The notes below the pieces were generated by a model. The model ran no database searches, was not told the DNA's origin, and was given only the letters and a program-made list of their open reading frames with translations. The position numbers were made by a program, and so were the translations under genes. Shown one piece after another: positions 48,063 through 56,773 of a stretch of 64,000 nt of DNA. Source of the stretch: Bin125 sp026705025 (GTDB lineage Bacteria > Chloroflexota > Dehalococcoidia > Bin125); the NCBI GenBank assembly GCA_026705025.1, contig JAPPBN010000004.1:124001-188000 (forward strand), in the 5' to 3' direction. Position 1 is the stretch's first letter; every line of letters starts with the position of its first letter.

Positions 48063-49559
48063 TTAGGCGGACGCCTCGGCGCGGGCGGCGGCGAAGCGCA
48101 CGAGGGAGCGGACCGGCACGCCCGATGCGCCCTTGACCTGCGTGCCGCGGGTTTTCGACGCGTCGTCGGTGCCGGCCATGTCGAGGTGCGCCCAGGGCGT
48201 GTCGCCGGCAAAGCGGGCCAGGAACTTCGCGGCCGTGATCGCACCGGCCAGGCGGCCTCCGGTGTTTTTGACATCGGCCACCTGGCTGCGGATCTGATCG
48301 TCGTACTCGGGGAACATCGGCAGTTGCCAGAACTTCTCACCGGCGTGCTTGCCGGCTTCGATTACCTCGGCCGCGAGCTCGTCGTCGTTGGCCATCACGG
48401 CCGTCGCGACATCGCCCAACGCCACCGCAGCCGCACCAGTCAGCGTGGCGACATCGATCAGCGGGGAGAGTCCGAGGTGGTTGGCATAGGAGAGCGCGTC
48501 GGCCAAGACGAGGCGGCCTTCGGCGTCGGTGTTGATCACCTCGATCGTCGCGCCGTTCATTGCGGTGAGCAGGTCGCCGGGCTTGATTGCGTTGCCGCCG
48601 GGCATGTTCTCGGTGCAGGGCGCGAGCGCGGTGACGTTGATCGGCAGCTTGAGGTCGGCAATCGCGCCCATCGACGCGACGACCGCCGCCGCGCCGGACA
48701 TGTCCTGCTTCATCGCCTCCATGTTGGCGGCCGGCTTGATTGAGATGCCGCCGGTATCGAACGTGATGCCCTTGCCGCAGTAGCCGAGCCCGGGCTCATC
48801 GGCTCCGCCGCGGTGGCGCAAGATCAGGAACTTGGCCGGCTGGTGCGAGCCTTTGGCGACGCCAAGGAACGATCCCATGCCCAGTTCGGCGGCCGTCGCT
48901 TCGTCCATCACCTCGATCTCGACATCGTGATCGGCCGCCCAGGCCTCGGCCCGATTGGCCAATTCGGTCGGAGTCAGCAGATTGGAGGGTTCGTTGGCCA
49001 GATCGCGGGCAAAGTTGGCCGCGCCGGCCAGCGAGCGACCGTGCGGAATCCCCGCCTCGACGCCGGCGACATTCCGGGAATGCAGCGATACGCGTTCGAG
49101 CACGTTCGGCACCTTCTTCGGCGACTGATGCCGGTCGAAGCGGTACAGCCCGAGGTCGAGACCTTCACAGATAGCGCCGGCGATCTCCTCGGTGGTGAAA
49201 CCGCACTCTTCGCCGTCCACGGCGACGGCAAGCGCGCCGGATGAGAGCGAGCGAGCCTTGCGCGCCCCGTTGGCGGCGGCGTGACGGATCTCGTCGAGTC
49301 CCATCTCTTCGGCCGGGCCGAGTCCGGCGATCACGACGCGGGAGGTCTCGGTCTTGCCAAACGTATGCACGACGACGGTTTCGTTGACTGAGCCTGACAA
49401 CTCGCCGGATTTGACGAGCGGCGCCAGGCCGCCGTCAAGCGCCTCATTGAGCTGGCGCAAGGCGCCGCCATCGAGGATGTCGTCGTCCCTGGTTGCGAAG
49501 ATCAGCAGGTGGTCGGCGGCGGCGTCAAGCGCGGGCGTGCCGCTAGCGGTGATGTCCAT
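48063..49559 (-). CDS. pepA: Leucyl aminopeptidase (M17)
   Basis: This 498-residue cytosolic peptidase releases N-terminal residues, using two metal ions. Diagnostic blocks: KGITFDTGGISIKP (metal ligands), MKQDMSGAAAVVASM, and the M17 signature NTDAEGRLVLADALSYA. The N-terminal macrodomain-like half has the LGPAEEMGLDEIR stretch. GAGAG upstream supports the ATG at 49559; the TTG four codons before is less likely. It lies downstream of, and divergent from, the PAP2 gene (49675), so the 115 bases between them hold both promoters. Confidence 0.95.
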   Translation of the reverse strand: MDITASGTPALDAAADHLLIFATRDDDILDGGALRQLNEALDGGLAPLVKSGELSGSVNETVVVHTFGKTETSRVVIAGLGPAEEMGLDEIRHAAANGARKARSLSSGALAVAVDGEECGFTTEEIAGAICEGLDLGLYRFDRHQSPKKVPNVLERVSLHSRNVAGVEAGIPHGRSLAGAANFARDLANEPSNLLTPTELANRAEAWAADHDVEIEVMDEATAAELGMGSFLGVAKGSHQPAKFLILRHRGGADEPGLGYCGKGITFDTGGISIKPAANMEAMKQDMSGAAAVVASMGAIADLKLPINVTALAPCTENMPGGNAIKPGDLLTAMNGATIEVINTDAEGRLVLADALSYANHLGLSPLIDVATLTGAAAVALGDVATAVMANDDELAAEVIEAGKHAGEKFWQLPMFPEYDDQIRSQVADVKNTGGRLAGAITAAKFLARFAGDTPWAHLDMAGTDDASKTRGTQVKGASGVPVRSLVRFAAARAEASA

Positions 49560-49674
49560 GGGGTCTCTCAACAGGTCTCTAGAGGAACTGGGCCTGAACG
49601 GAAGGGAACAATGCAGATCATCCTAGCGACCGCCCGGATGCATCAGGGTGTGTGGCGGGGAATAACGTGGCGAA

Positions 49675-50373
49675 ATGCGAGAATTCCTGCGCGAACTGGT
49701 GGCCGTCGCGGTGGCCGCGCTGGTCTACTACCTGGTTCGCGGCGCCGTCTCCGACCGTGCCGACGAGGCATTCCAGCGAGCACGCGACATCCTCGAACTG
49801 GAACAGCGTTTCCGGCTCGACTGGGAGACGCCGATCCACGAGTCGATCCTTGGCTCGAGCGCCCTGATCGATTTCGCCAACGGCGCCTACTTCTGGGGAC
49901 ACATGCCGCTGCTGATCGTGCTGGCCATCTGGCTCTGGCGGTCGCACCGGATGATCTGGCGTACGTTCCGCAACGCGTTGCTGGTCTCGGCCGCCGTGGG
50001 GATGGTCTGCTACTTCCTCTTCCCGACTGCGCCGCCGCGCCTGATGCCCGAACTGGGCTACATCGACACGCTCGCTCTGCGGGCGGCGCCCGCCTACCAG
50101 GCCCAGGAGGTCGGCCTGTTTGTCAACCCCTACGCGGCATTGCCCTCGCTGCACGTCGGCTGGGCCCTGCTGGCCGGTCTGGCGGTCTGGCAGACCTCGA
50201 GACATCCGCTCATGCGCGCGTTCGCGGTCGCCATTCCGCTGTCGCAGAGCTGGGCCGTCGTGGCGACGGCCAACCATTGGACCCTGGACGCCTTCGCCGG
50301 CATTGCCGTCTGCGCGATCGCCTGGTTGATCGTCGCGCTCAGCCATAGGCTGAGCTTCAGAACGCCGATCTAG
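49675..50373 (+). CDS. PAP2-superfamily membrane phosphatase/transferase
   Basis: This 232-residue, six-helix protein has an N-terminal amphipathic part with RFRLDWETPIHE and the PAP2 motifs NPYAALPSLHVGWAL (the P-S-L-H region) and, in the following helix, ANHWTLDAFAG (H-x-x-D-x-x-x-G). It resembles the PAP2-like inositol-phosphate/phosphatidate group, for example inositolphosphoceramide-synthase-like enzymes and undecaprenyl-PP phosphatases. The substrate is probably a lipid phosphate at the outer membrane face. The usual K-x6-RP motif is degenerate or missing. It is followed by the YbjQ gene 17 bases downstream. Confidence 0.85.
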   Translation: MREFLRELVAVAVAALVYYLVRGAVSDRADEAFQRARDILELEQRFRLDWETPIHESILGSSALIDFANGAYFWGHMPLLIVLAIWLWRSHRMIWRTFRNALLVSAAVGMVCYFLFPTAPPRLMPELGYIDTLALRAAPAYQAQEVGLFVNPYAALPSLHVGWALLAGLAVWQTSRHPLMRAFAVAIPLSQSWAVVATANHWTLDAFAGIAVCAIAWLIVALSHRLSFRTPI

Positions 50374-50390
50374 TTCGACAGAGGTTGACC

Positions 50391-50705
50391 ATGCAGATCG
50401 TGACGACGGAATCCGTACCGAACCAGGAGATTGCCGAAGTGTTGGGTCTGGTCAGCGCCAACAGCGTGCGCTCGCGCAACGTTGGGCGGGACATTCTGGC
50501 CGGGATCAAGAGCCTGTTCGGCGGCGAGATTCACGCCTACACCAAGCTCATGAGCGACACGCGAGTGCAGGTCCTGGAGAAGCTGGAAGCTTCGGCCAGC
50601 GCCATGGGCGCCGACGCCATCGTGTGCACCCGGATGATGTCCTCCGATGTCGGACAGAACATGGCCGAGGTCTACATGTACGGCACAGCGGTCAAGTTGA
50701 AGTAG
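50391..50705 (+). CDS. YbjQ (UPF0145) family protein
   Basis: This 104-residue protein has the YbjQ pattern: VTTESVPNQEIAEVLGLVSANSVRSRNVGRDILAGIKS, then GGEIHAYTKLMSDTR and the C-terminal MGADAIVCTRMMSSDV stretch. The family forms pentamers with a ferredoxin-like fold and has been called 'heavy-metal-binding', but function is not established. GAGG at 50381-50384 supports the ATG at 50391 over a TTG two codons upstream. It is followed by the convergent coaBC gene. The start of the gene is 17 bases downstream of the PAP2 stop. Confidence 0.88.
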   Translation: MQIVTTESVPNQEIAEVLGLVSANSVRSRNVGRDILAGIKSLFGGEIHAYTKLMSDTRVQVLEKLEASASAMGADAIVCTRMMSSDVGQNMAEVYMYGTAVKLK

Positions 50706-50711
50706 CGGTTC

Positions 50712-51956
50712 CTAGTCAGCTCGAACCGGCCAGTCGGGATGCGACTTCAGCCGTTCCAGGATGGCCACGCCGACGTCGTACTTGTGCAGCAGCGGCAGGC
50801 GCTCGGGCTCTCCCGACGCATCGATCAGCACGACGCGATTGGTGTCGACCTGGAAGCCGGCGTCGGACTGGGTGACGTCGTTGGCGGCGATGAAGGCGAG
50901 GCCTTTCTTCTCGATCTTGGCCCTGGCGTTTTCGATCAGGTCGTCGGTCTCGGCGGCGAACCCGACCTTGAGCAGGTGCGGCGCGTCGATTGAAGCGATG
51001 ACGTCGGGGTTTTCAACCATCTCCAGCGTCATACCTTCCTGATCCGCGTCCTGCTTCTTGAGCTTCGACTCGGCGGCTTCTGCCGGACGGTAATCGGCCA
51101 CCGCGGCCGCCATGACCAGGGCATTCGCTCCGCGGGCTGCTTTCTGGATCTCTTCCTGCATCTCGATCGCCGTACCAACGCTGCGCACGACGATGCCGTA
51201 GCGGCCGTCCGGCGGCGCCTGCGTCGTGATCAGGGTGACAGCCGCGCCCTGGTCGCGCGCCGCCTCGGCAACGGCGACGCCCATTTTGCCGCTGGAGTGA
51301 TTGCCGACGAAGCGGACCGGATCGATCGGTTCCCGCGTGCCGCCGGCCGTGACGATGACGTGTCGTCCCCGCAGGTCGCCCACGGTTCGGCCGATGGCCG
51401 AGCGCACGGCGGCGGCCAACTCGATCGGTTCGATCAGACGCCCCAGGCCGCGCGCGCCCGAGGCGAGCCGCCCGATCGCCGGACCGGCGATGAACGTGCC
51501 GCGCGCCTTGAGCAGTTCGAGGTTGGCCTGCACCGAGGGCTGGGCGTACATCACCGAGTCCATCGCCGGCGCAACAACCAGCGGCGCACTGGTCGCCAGG
51601 GCTGTCAGCGTGACGGGGTTGTCGCCGATGCCCTGGGCCAGTTTGGCGATCGTCGTCGCCGATGCCGGGGCGACCAGCATGGCGTCGGAGCGTCGGCCCA
51701 TCGCCACGTGCTGCTCGGCCGGCGCCGAGGGATCCCACAGATCGGCCGCCACTTCGCCCTTGACCAACGAGCGGAACGTTAACGGGGGAATGAAGCGCGC
51801 CGCCGATGGAGTCAGCGCGACATCGACGATGGCGCCGGCATCCTCCAGCCGACGAGCCGCCTCGACGCTCTTGTATGCGGAGATGGAGCCGGTGACGCCC
51901 AGTGTGACCCGGCGGCCGCCGAGCGGCTGCGGCGCCGGAACATCGCCGCCGCTCAT
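50712..51956 (-). CDS. coaBC: Bifunctional phosphopantothenoylcysteine decarboxylase / phosphopantothenate-cysteine ligase
   Basis: This 414-residue two-domain enzyme of CoA synthesis has an N-terminal flavin-dependent decarboxylase (CoaC, about 1-190) and a C-terminal CTP-dependent ligase (CoaB, about 195-414). CoaC motifs: LGVTGSISAYKS, catalytic His in QHVAMGR, APASATTIAKLAQGI (usually PASANT), and PAMDSVMYAQP, where the usual PAMN..M has Asp instead of Asn. CoaB motifs: VTAGGTREPIDPVRFVGNHSSGKMG and MAAAVADYRP. The stop of coaX overlaps its start by four bases (ATGA), a typical CoA operon arrangement. Confidence 0.94.
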   Translation of the reverse strand: MSGGDVPAPQPLGGRRVTLGVTGSISAYKSVEAARRLEDAGAIVDVALTPSAARFIPPLTFRSLVKGEVAADLWDPSAPAEQHVAMGRRSDAMLVAPASATTIAKLAQGIGDNPVTLTALATSAPLVVAPAMDSVMYAQPSVQANLELLKARGTFIAGPAIGRLASGARGLGRLIEPIELAAAVRSAIGRTVGDLRGRHVIVTAGGTREPIDPVRFVGNHSSGKMGVAVAEAARDQGAAVTLITTQAPPDGRYGIVVRSVGTAIEMQEEIQKAARGANALVMAAAVADYRPAEAAESKLKKQDADQEGMTLEMVENPDVIASIDAPHLLKVGFAAETDDLIENARAKIEKKGLAFIAANDVTQSDAGFQVDTNRVVLIDASGEPERLPLLHKYDVGVAILERLKSHPDWPVRAD

Positions 51957-52729
51957 GGGGTGCCTTCGGCATTGAAGTAATACAGCTCGCGCAGGCCCCA
52001 GAGAATCAGGTCCTCGTCGACGATGTCCAGGATGTCCGTCTCCTCGGCGATCCGCGGCGCCCAGCCGCCGGTCGCGACGACGCGGGCGTCGCCCAGTTCC
52101 TGACGGAAGCGCGCGATGATCCCCTCCACAAGTCCGACATATCCGAACAGGATCCCGCTCTGCAGTGCCGTTTCGGTGCGCGTCCCGATCGCCGCGGGCG
52201 GACGATCCAGGTCAATCCGCGCCAGCCGGCTGGCGCGGTCGAACAGCGCCTCTGTGGAAATGCCGATCCCGGGCGAAATCGCGCCGCCGATGTAGACGCC
52301 GTGCTCATTGATCGCGTCAAACACGGTGGCCGTGCCAAAGTCGACCACGATCAGCGGCGGCGGCCCGTATCTGGACAGCGCCGCCACCGCATCGACGATG
52401 CGGTCGGCGCCGAGCTCCTCGGTGTGTTCGATCCCGATCCGGACGGGCTTTCGCATGTGCGGGGACACCAGCAAGGGCTCGGTGCGCAGGAACTTGCGGC
52501 AGACATCCTGGAACACCGGAGCGAGAGCGGGCACGACCGACGAGATGATGGCGCCATCGATCTGGGCGATTTGGATTCCCTCGTAACGCAACAACGAGGC
52601 GACGAAGATGCCGTATTCATCGGACAGCCGGTCGTGCTGCGTCGCCAGACGCCAAGTATGGACAATTTTACGGTCGTTAAACACACCGATCTGAAGGGTC
52701 GTGTTGCCGATGTCGATGGCGATCAACAA
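51953..52729 (-). CDS. coaX: Type III pantothenate kinase
   Basis: This 258-residue ASKHA-fold enzyme phosphorylates pantothenate, the first step of CoA synthesis. Motifs in order: AIDIGNTTLQIGVFND (phosphate 1), the early helix WRLATQHDRLSDEYG, the pantothenate-binding GADRIVDAVAALSRYG, and IVVDFGTATVFDAI (phosphate 2), then GGAISPGI. The acidic residues for ATP and metal binding are intact. Its stop overlaps the start of coaBC (ATGA), so the two CoA genes are coupled. It is divergent from dnaA, leaving the ~390-base intergenic region that precedes dnaA. Confidence 0.95.
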   Translation of the reverse strand: MLIAIDIGNTTLQIGVFNDRKIVHTWRLATQHDRLSDEYGIFVASLLRYEGIQIAQIDGAIISSVVPALAPVFQDVCRKFLRTEPLLVSPHMRKPVRIGIEHTEELGADRIVDAVAALSRYGPPPLIVVDFGTATVFDAINEHGVYIGGAISPGIGISTEALFDRASRLARIDLDRPPAAIGTRTETALQSGILFGYVGLVEGIIARFRQELGDARVVATGGWAPRIAEETDILDIVDEDLILWGLRELYYFNAEGTP

Positions 52730-53121
52730 GGCGATTCGTCCTTCCCGACGCGCCAGCGGATCGCGAACCTTGCTAGCGCAGAGCAGCGCGATCGTCTCGC
52801 GACGTCACTATCTCGCGCATTCTACGCAAGATCGGCTTCTGCCATTCCGGCGGGGCATTTGTGCAGACGAAGGCGGAGCAGAATCGACAGAACGAGGGTT
52901 GTCAAGACGCCGCCCTGTGCTCGTGGATGAGTCGGGGAAAATGTGGATGGATATCTGGTCAGGCTCGGTCCGAGGCCAGTTCTTCCACTTGCTGTTGTGC
53001 GCGCAGATGCTGGTTAGTATGTTCCCTCAAGCTGCCCATCTCTTGAGCGGCGAATCCGGTCAGCCCGACAGGGCATCCACTTCGCTTGCAGCGGTCTTTT
53101 CCATAAGGAGGCGACAGCGGC
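52730..53121. promoter_or_regulatory. Divergent coaX/dnaA intergenic region
   Basis: This stretch of 392 bases has no convincing gene; the short frames in it have poor coding character. It must hold promoters for coaX (minus) and dnaA (plus). DnaA-box-like sites TCGTGGATG (52921-52929) and TGTGGATGG (52942-52950) suggest dnaA autoregulation. The dnaA ribosome-binding site AAGGAGG is at 53105-53111, ten bases before the ATG. Confidence 0.6.
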
Positions 53122-54531
53122 ATGGTCACTCGATCCGCCCGCTCATTTGGCGATCCGCACTCGGACCATCGCGCCATCTGGCAGCGCACCCTGCAACTCC
53201 TGAGAGACTCGCTCGACCGCGAGACCTTCGACACCTGGTTCGCCGACACTCACGCGATTGAGATTCGCGGCGGGGTGCTTCACGTCGGCGTGCCGACCGT
53301 GATCAAGCTCGAGACCCTGCGCGGCAGTTACTATCCGCAGCTCGCCTCGGCGGTGCGCCAGGCATCGGGCCGCTCCATGGAGATTGAGCTACGCGTCCAG
53401 GCGCCGCCCGAGCCGGTCACGCAAGCGCTCGACTTGTCGTCGGGCGATGACCCCACGCTCTCCGCCGAGCGCAGCCTGCCGATTCAACCGGCGCGCAGCC
53501 GTCCCTCCGTGCTCAACCAGGCGACCTTCGAGCGCTTCGTCGAAGGCACGTCCAACCAGATCGCCGTGACCGCGTCACGCCGGGTGGCGTTCCACCCCGG
53601 GGAAGACACCAATCCGCTGTTCATCTACTCCAGTTCCGGTCTGGGTAAGACTCACCTGCTGCACGCCATCGCACACATCACGATGCAGTCGCACTACACG
53701 GTGCTGGTCGACACGGAGTCCTACGTCCGCCAGTTCATCAAGAGCGTCGAGACCGGTGAACGCGCCGCGTTCCAGGAGAAGTACGAGTCGGCAGAAGTGC
53801 TGATCGTTGACGACGTACAAAAGCTCGGCGGCACGGTGCAAACCCAAGACGAGTTTTTCAACGTCTTCAATGCACTGCACCAACAGGATCGACAGATCGT
53901 GATTGCCTCGGACACGCCGCCGCGGCGGCTCGCCGGGCTCAGCGAGCGTCTCGTCACCCGCTTCGAGGGCGGACTGGTTGTGGAGATCAACCCGCCCGAC
54001 CTCGAATTGCGGATGGCCATTTTGCAGCGCAAGATTCGCGACTGGGACATCGCGGTCGACGAGCCGACGATCCAGATGATTGCCGAGCGTGGGGGCACCA
54101 ACGTCCGGACCCTGCTCGGCGGGCTGAACCGGGTGCGCGTGTTCGCCGAGAGCGAGCGCTCGCCGGTGACCCCCGGGGTCGTCATGCGGGCCCTGGCCGG
54201 CCATGTCCAGGAAGAGTCGCGCAGAGCCAAACCGACAGTGGCAGAGTTGATTGCCGCCGCGTCCGACATCACCGGCGTCGCGCCCGACCTATTCACGGCG
54301 CCGCGCAAGGATCGACGCACCGCGCGCGCGCGCCAACTCGTCATGTTCCTTGCCTGCAAGCACACCGATCTCTCACTCAACTCGATCGGCGAAGCGCTGG
54401 GCGGCCGGGACCACTCGACGGTCCTGCACGGCCGCGACAAGGTGGAGCAGCTGATCGCCAACTCCGGCGATCCAGACGCCCAATGGTGGATCCAGCAGAT
54501 CTCCGAGATTCGCTCCCGCTTACACCTCTAA
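53122..54531 (+). CDS. dnaA: Chromosomal replication initiator protein DnaA
   Basis: This 469-residue AAA+ protein opens the origin. Domain I (about 1-85) includes RETFDTWFADT. The linker (about 86-130) is Pro/Ser-rich. The AAA+ domain has FIYSSSGLGKTHLLHA (Walker A, about 170-185), LIVDDVQKLGGT (Walker B) and SDTPPRRLAGLSERLVTRFEGG (sensor/arginine-finger region). Domain IV ends with the DnaA-box reader GGRDHSTVLHGRDKV. Length is typical. A small stem (CCCGCTT/AAGCGGG, 54515-54521 with 54531-54537) overlaps its stop. DnaA-box-like sites lie both upstream (52921, 52942) and downstream (54613-54827). Confidence 0.97.
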   Translation: MVTRSARSFGDPHSDHRAIWQRTLQLLRDSLDRETFDTWFADTHAIEIRGGVLHVGVPTVIKLETLRGSYYPQLASAVRQASGRSMEIELRVQAPPEPVTQALDLSSGDDPTLSAERSLPIQPARSRPSVLNQATFERFVEGTSNQIAVTASRRVAFHPGEDTNPLFIYSSSGLGKTHLLHAIAHITMQSHYTVLVDTESYVRQFIKSVETGERAAFQEKYESAEVLIVDDVQKLGGTVQTQDEFFNVFNALHQQDRQIVIASDTPPRRLAGLSERLVTRFEGGLVVEINPPDLELRMAILQRKIRDWDIAVDEPTIQMIAERGGTNVRTLLGGLNRVRVFAESERSPVTPGVVMRALAGHVQEESRRAKPTVAELIAAASDITGVAPDLFTAPRKDRRTARARQLVMFLACKHTDLSLNSIGEALGGRDHSTVLHGRDKVEQLIANSGDPDAQWWIQQISEIRSRLHL

Positions 54532-54836
54532 AGCGGGAACGCCCTCTCCGCCCGCCGAACTCGGGCTGCTGTCGCCCACCGACGCTCAGGTTGCTTCCAG
54601 GATCACGAAGGATTGTGGACACGCGCGCAGCCCAGTCAGAGCGTGTCCACTCCAGCCGCCCCGGCTGTCCACAGCAGAATTCAGTTTCTTGTCAACGAAT
54701 CGCGGTGCTTCGTGTGCTCGTCCACAGTGCCCACCCAGCCACCTACAACAACAGATCAATTAACTAGTTAAGGAGTATAAGAATTCTCCGTTGTAGGGCC
54801 TGTGGATTGCCTGCGCAGGGTGGATAAACTCGACCC
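54532..54836. other. Candidate replication origin (oriC) between dnaA and obgE
   Basis: Within these 305 bases I see DnaA-box-like 9-mers (TTATCCACA or complement, up to two mismatches in five of them): TTGTGGACA 54613-54621, GTGTCCACT 54643-54651 (more divergent), CTGTCCACA 54665-54673, TCGTCCACA 54718-54726, TGTGGATTG 54801-54809 and GGTGGATAA 54819-54827 (one mismatch). The AT-rich stretch 54745-54786 would be the unwinding element. There is no gene in it. Confidence 0.6.
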
Positions 54837-56111
54837 ATGATTGACTCCATCGAGGTTGAGGTTGAGGGTGGGGCCGGCGGCCGCGGCGCGGTCTCGTTCC
54901 GGCGTGAGAAGTTCGTACCGCGCGGCGGTCCCGATGGCGGCCGCGGCGGCCGCGGCGGAGACGTGATCGTGTTGGCCAACGGACAGCTCAACACGCTGCG
55001 ACGGTATCGACGTCAGCGCCGCTTTCGCGCCGAGTCGGGTACCAACGGCGGCACCAACCAGAAGCGCGGGCGTGCCGGCGCGACGATGGTGCTCGAACTG
55101 CCGGTGGGGACGATCGTCTCTCGTGTCCGCGGGCAGGAGTCCGAGCAGCTGGTCGACCTTGAGGCGGACGCGCAGTCGCTCGTGGTTGCCTGGGGTGGTC
55201 GCGGGGGGCAGGGCAACATGTACTTCCGCAGCGCGACCAATCAGACCCCGCGCGTGGCCCAGAAAGGCGAACCGGGCGAGCGCTGCCGGCTCAAGTTTGA
55301 GCTGCGCATCCTGGCCGACGTTGGCATCGTGGGGCTGCCGAACGCGGGCAAGTCGTCGCTGCTTCGCCACTTGAGCGCCGCCCGTCCGCGCGTGGCCGAT
55401 TACCCCTTTACGACACTGGAGCCGCATCTCGGCGTCGTGTCGGTCGGCTGGGACGAGTTCGTCATGGCCGACCTGCCGGGACTGATCGAAGGCGCCGCCG
55501 ACGGGGCGGGCCTGGGTCACGACTTTCTCCGCCACACGTCGCGAACCAGGCTGCTGGTCCACCTGATTGACGGCTCGCAAGACGACCCGTGCGCTGCGAA
55601 GGCGCTGGTCGACAGCGAACTCGCCGGCTACTCGGCCGAGCTGGCCGCCCGACCCCAGATTGTCGTGATCAACAAGGTTGACCTGGAGGAAGTGGACGTC
55701 TTCCGAGAAGAGATCGCGGCACAGTTCGGCAACATGGATCCGGCGCCGCTGTTCTGCTCCGCTGTGACAGGCGAAGGAACCGACGACGTGGTCGCAGCCT
55801 GCGCATCGGCGCTGCAAGAGTTGCGCCAGCAGGAACCACCCAGAACCGCGGAGGTCCCTGTCGTCCGGCCCAGGCAAGACGGCCGCCGATTCGAAGTTGA
55901 TGAGCTGGCCTCAGGGCTGTTCCAGGTGCGCGGCGCATCGGTGGAGCGATTTGTCTCGATGATGGAGCTGGATCAGGATGAGGCGCTGGCCGAAACCTAC
56001 CGCTGGCTCGATCGTCGCGGTGTGGCGTCGGCGCTGCAGCGGGCCGGTTGCCAGCCGGGTGATGTCGTCAGGATCGGTCAGGCGCGCATCACCTGGGAAT
56101 GGGAGCGCTGA
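54837..56111 (+). CDS. obgE: GTPase Obg (ObgE/CgtA)
   Basis: This 424-residue essential GTPase acts in ribosome assembly and stress control. Domains: Gly-rich Obg fold (about 1-155, with VEGGAGGRGAVSFRREKFVP and GGPDGGRGGRGGDV), G domain with GLPNAGKSSLL (G1, about 165), DLPGLIEGAADGAGLGHDFLRH (G3), INKVDLEEV (G4), and a C-terminal OCT domain (about 350-424, GLFQVRGASVERFVSMMEL). The start is the ATG at 54837, immediately after the origin-like region. It overlaps the nadD start by 13 bases. Confidence 0.96.
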   Translation: MIDSIEVEVEGGAGGRGAVSFRREKFVPRGGPDGGRGGRGGDVIVLANGQLNTLRRYRRQRRFRAESGTNGGTNQKRGRAGATMVLELPVGTIVSRVRGQESEQLVDLEADAQSLVVAWGGRGGQGNMYFRSATNQTPRVAQKGEPGERCRLKFELRILADVGIVGLPNAGKSSLLRHLSAARPRVADYPFTTLEPHLGVVSVGWDEFVMADLPGLIEGAADGAGLGHDFLRHTSRTRLLVHLIDGSQDDPCAAKALVDSELAGYSAELAARPQIVVINKVDLEEVDVFREEIAAQFGNMDPAPLFCSAVTGEGTDDVVAACASALQELRQQEPPRTAEVPVVRPRQDGRRFEVDELASGLFQVRGASVERFVSMMELDQDEALAETYRWLDRRGVASALQRAGCQPGDVVRIGQARITWEWER

Positions 56112-56746
56112 CGGTCGTGGCTGAGGGCGCCGATATCCAGTTCGAGCCACACGAGCGCGTCGGCGCCCTGGGCGGCACGTTCGATCCGCTGCATCGAGCT
56201 CACCTGCACCTGGCCGATGCGGCCGCCCAGGCGCTGGAGCTCGACCGGCTGGTCCTGATTCCCGCCGGCGACCCATGGCGGAAACGTGACCGTCGAGTCA
56301 GCTCAGCCGAGCACCGCCTGGCCATGACCCTGGCAGCGGCTGAGGATCGCGGGGGCGGGCTCGAGGTGTCCGACCTGGAAGTCCGCCGCGGCGGCCCGAC
56401 CTACACGCTCGATACCGTGCGCGTGTTACGGGATCGCGGCGCACAGCAACTCTGGTGGATCATGGGCGCCGATGCCGTGCTGGACCTGCCGCACTGGCAC
56501 AAACCCAACGAGATCCTGACCTGCGCCCGGATTGCCGCGGCCGTCAGGCCGGGCGCCGAGCTTGATCGCCGCCAACTCGATCGGATCGTCTATGGCCTCG
56601 GCCGCTGGCTCGACTGGGTGCCGATGGAGCCAATCGACCTCTCGGCCTCAGAACTCAGAGAACGGATCGCCAGGGGCGAAGACGTGTCGGAGGATGTGCC
56701 GTCGGCCGTATGGCAGTACGCGAGGGACCACCAGCTCTATACCTGA
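56099..56746 (+). CDS. nadD: Nicotinate-nucleotide adenylyltransferase
   Basis: This 215-residue nucleotidyltransferase adenylates nicotinate mononucleotide in NAD synthesis. The HxGH-type motif is in GALGGTFDPLHRAHLHLADA; WWIMGADAVLDLPHW and PIDLSASELRERIARGED (the ISSTxIR-like motif, here LSASELR) follow. The ATG at 56099 lies inside obgE; a GTG at 56117, six codons in, may be the real start, as the conserved region begins much later (about residue 22). The obgE-nadD order is common in bacteria. The next gene is convergent. Confidence 0.93.
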   Translation: MGALTVVAEGADIQFEPHERVGALGGTFDPLHRAHLHLADAAAQALELDRLVLIPAGDPWRKRDRRVSSAEHRLAMTLAAAEDRGGGLEVSDLEVRRGGPTYTLDTVRVLRDRGAQQLWWIMGADAVLDLPHWHKPNEILTCARIAAAVRPGAELDRRQLDRIVYGLGRWLDWVPMEPIDLSASELRERIARGEDVSEDVPSAVWQYARDHQLYT

Positions 56747-56773
56747 CCCACTGCGTCGGCGCGCCTGCGAGGG

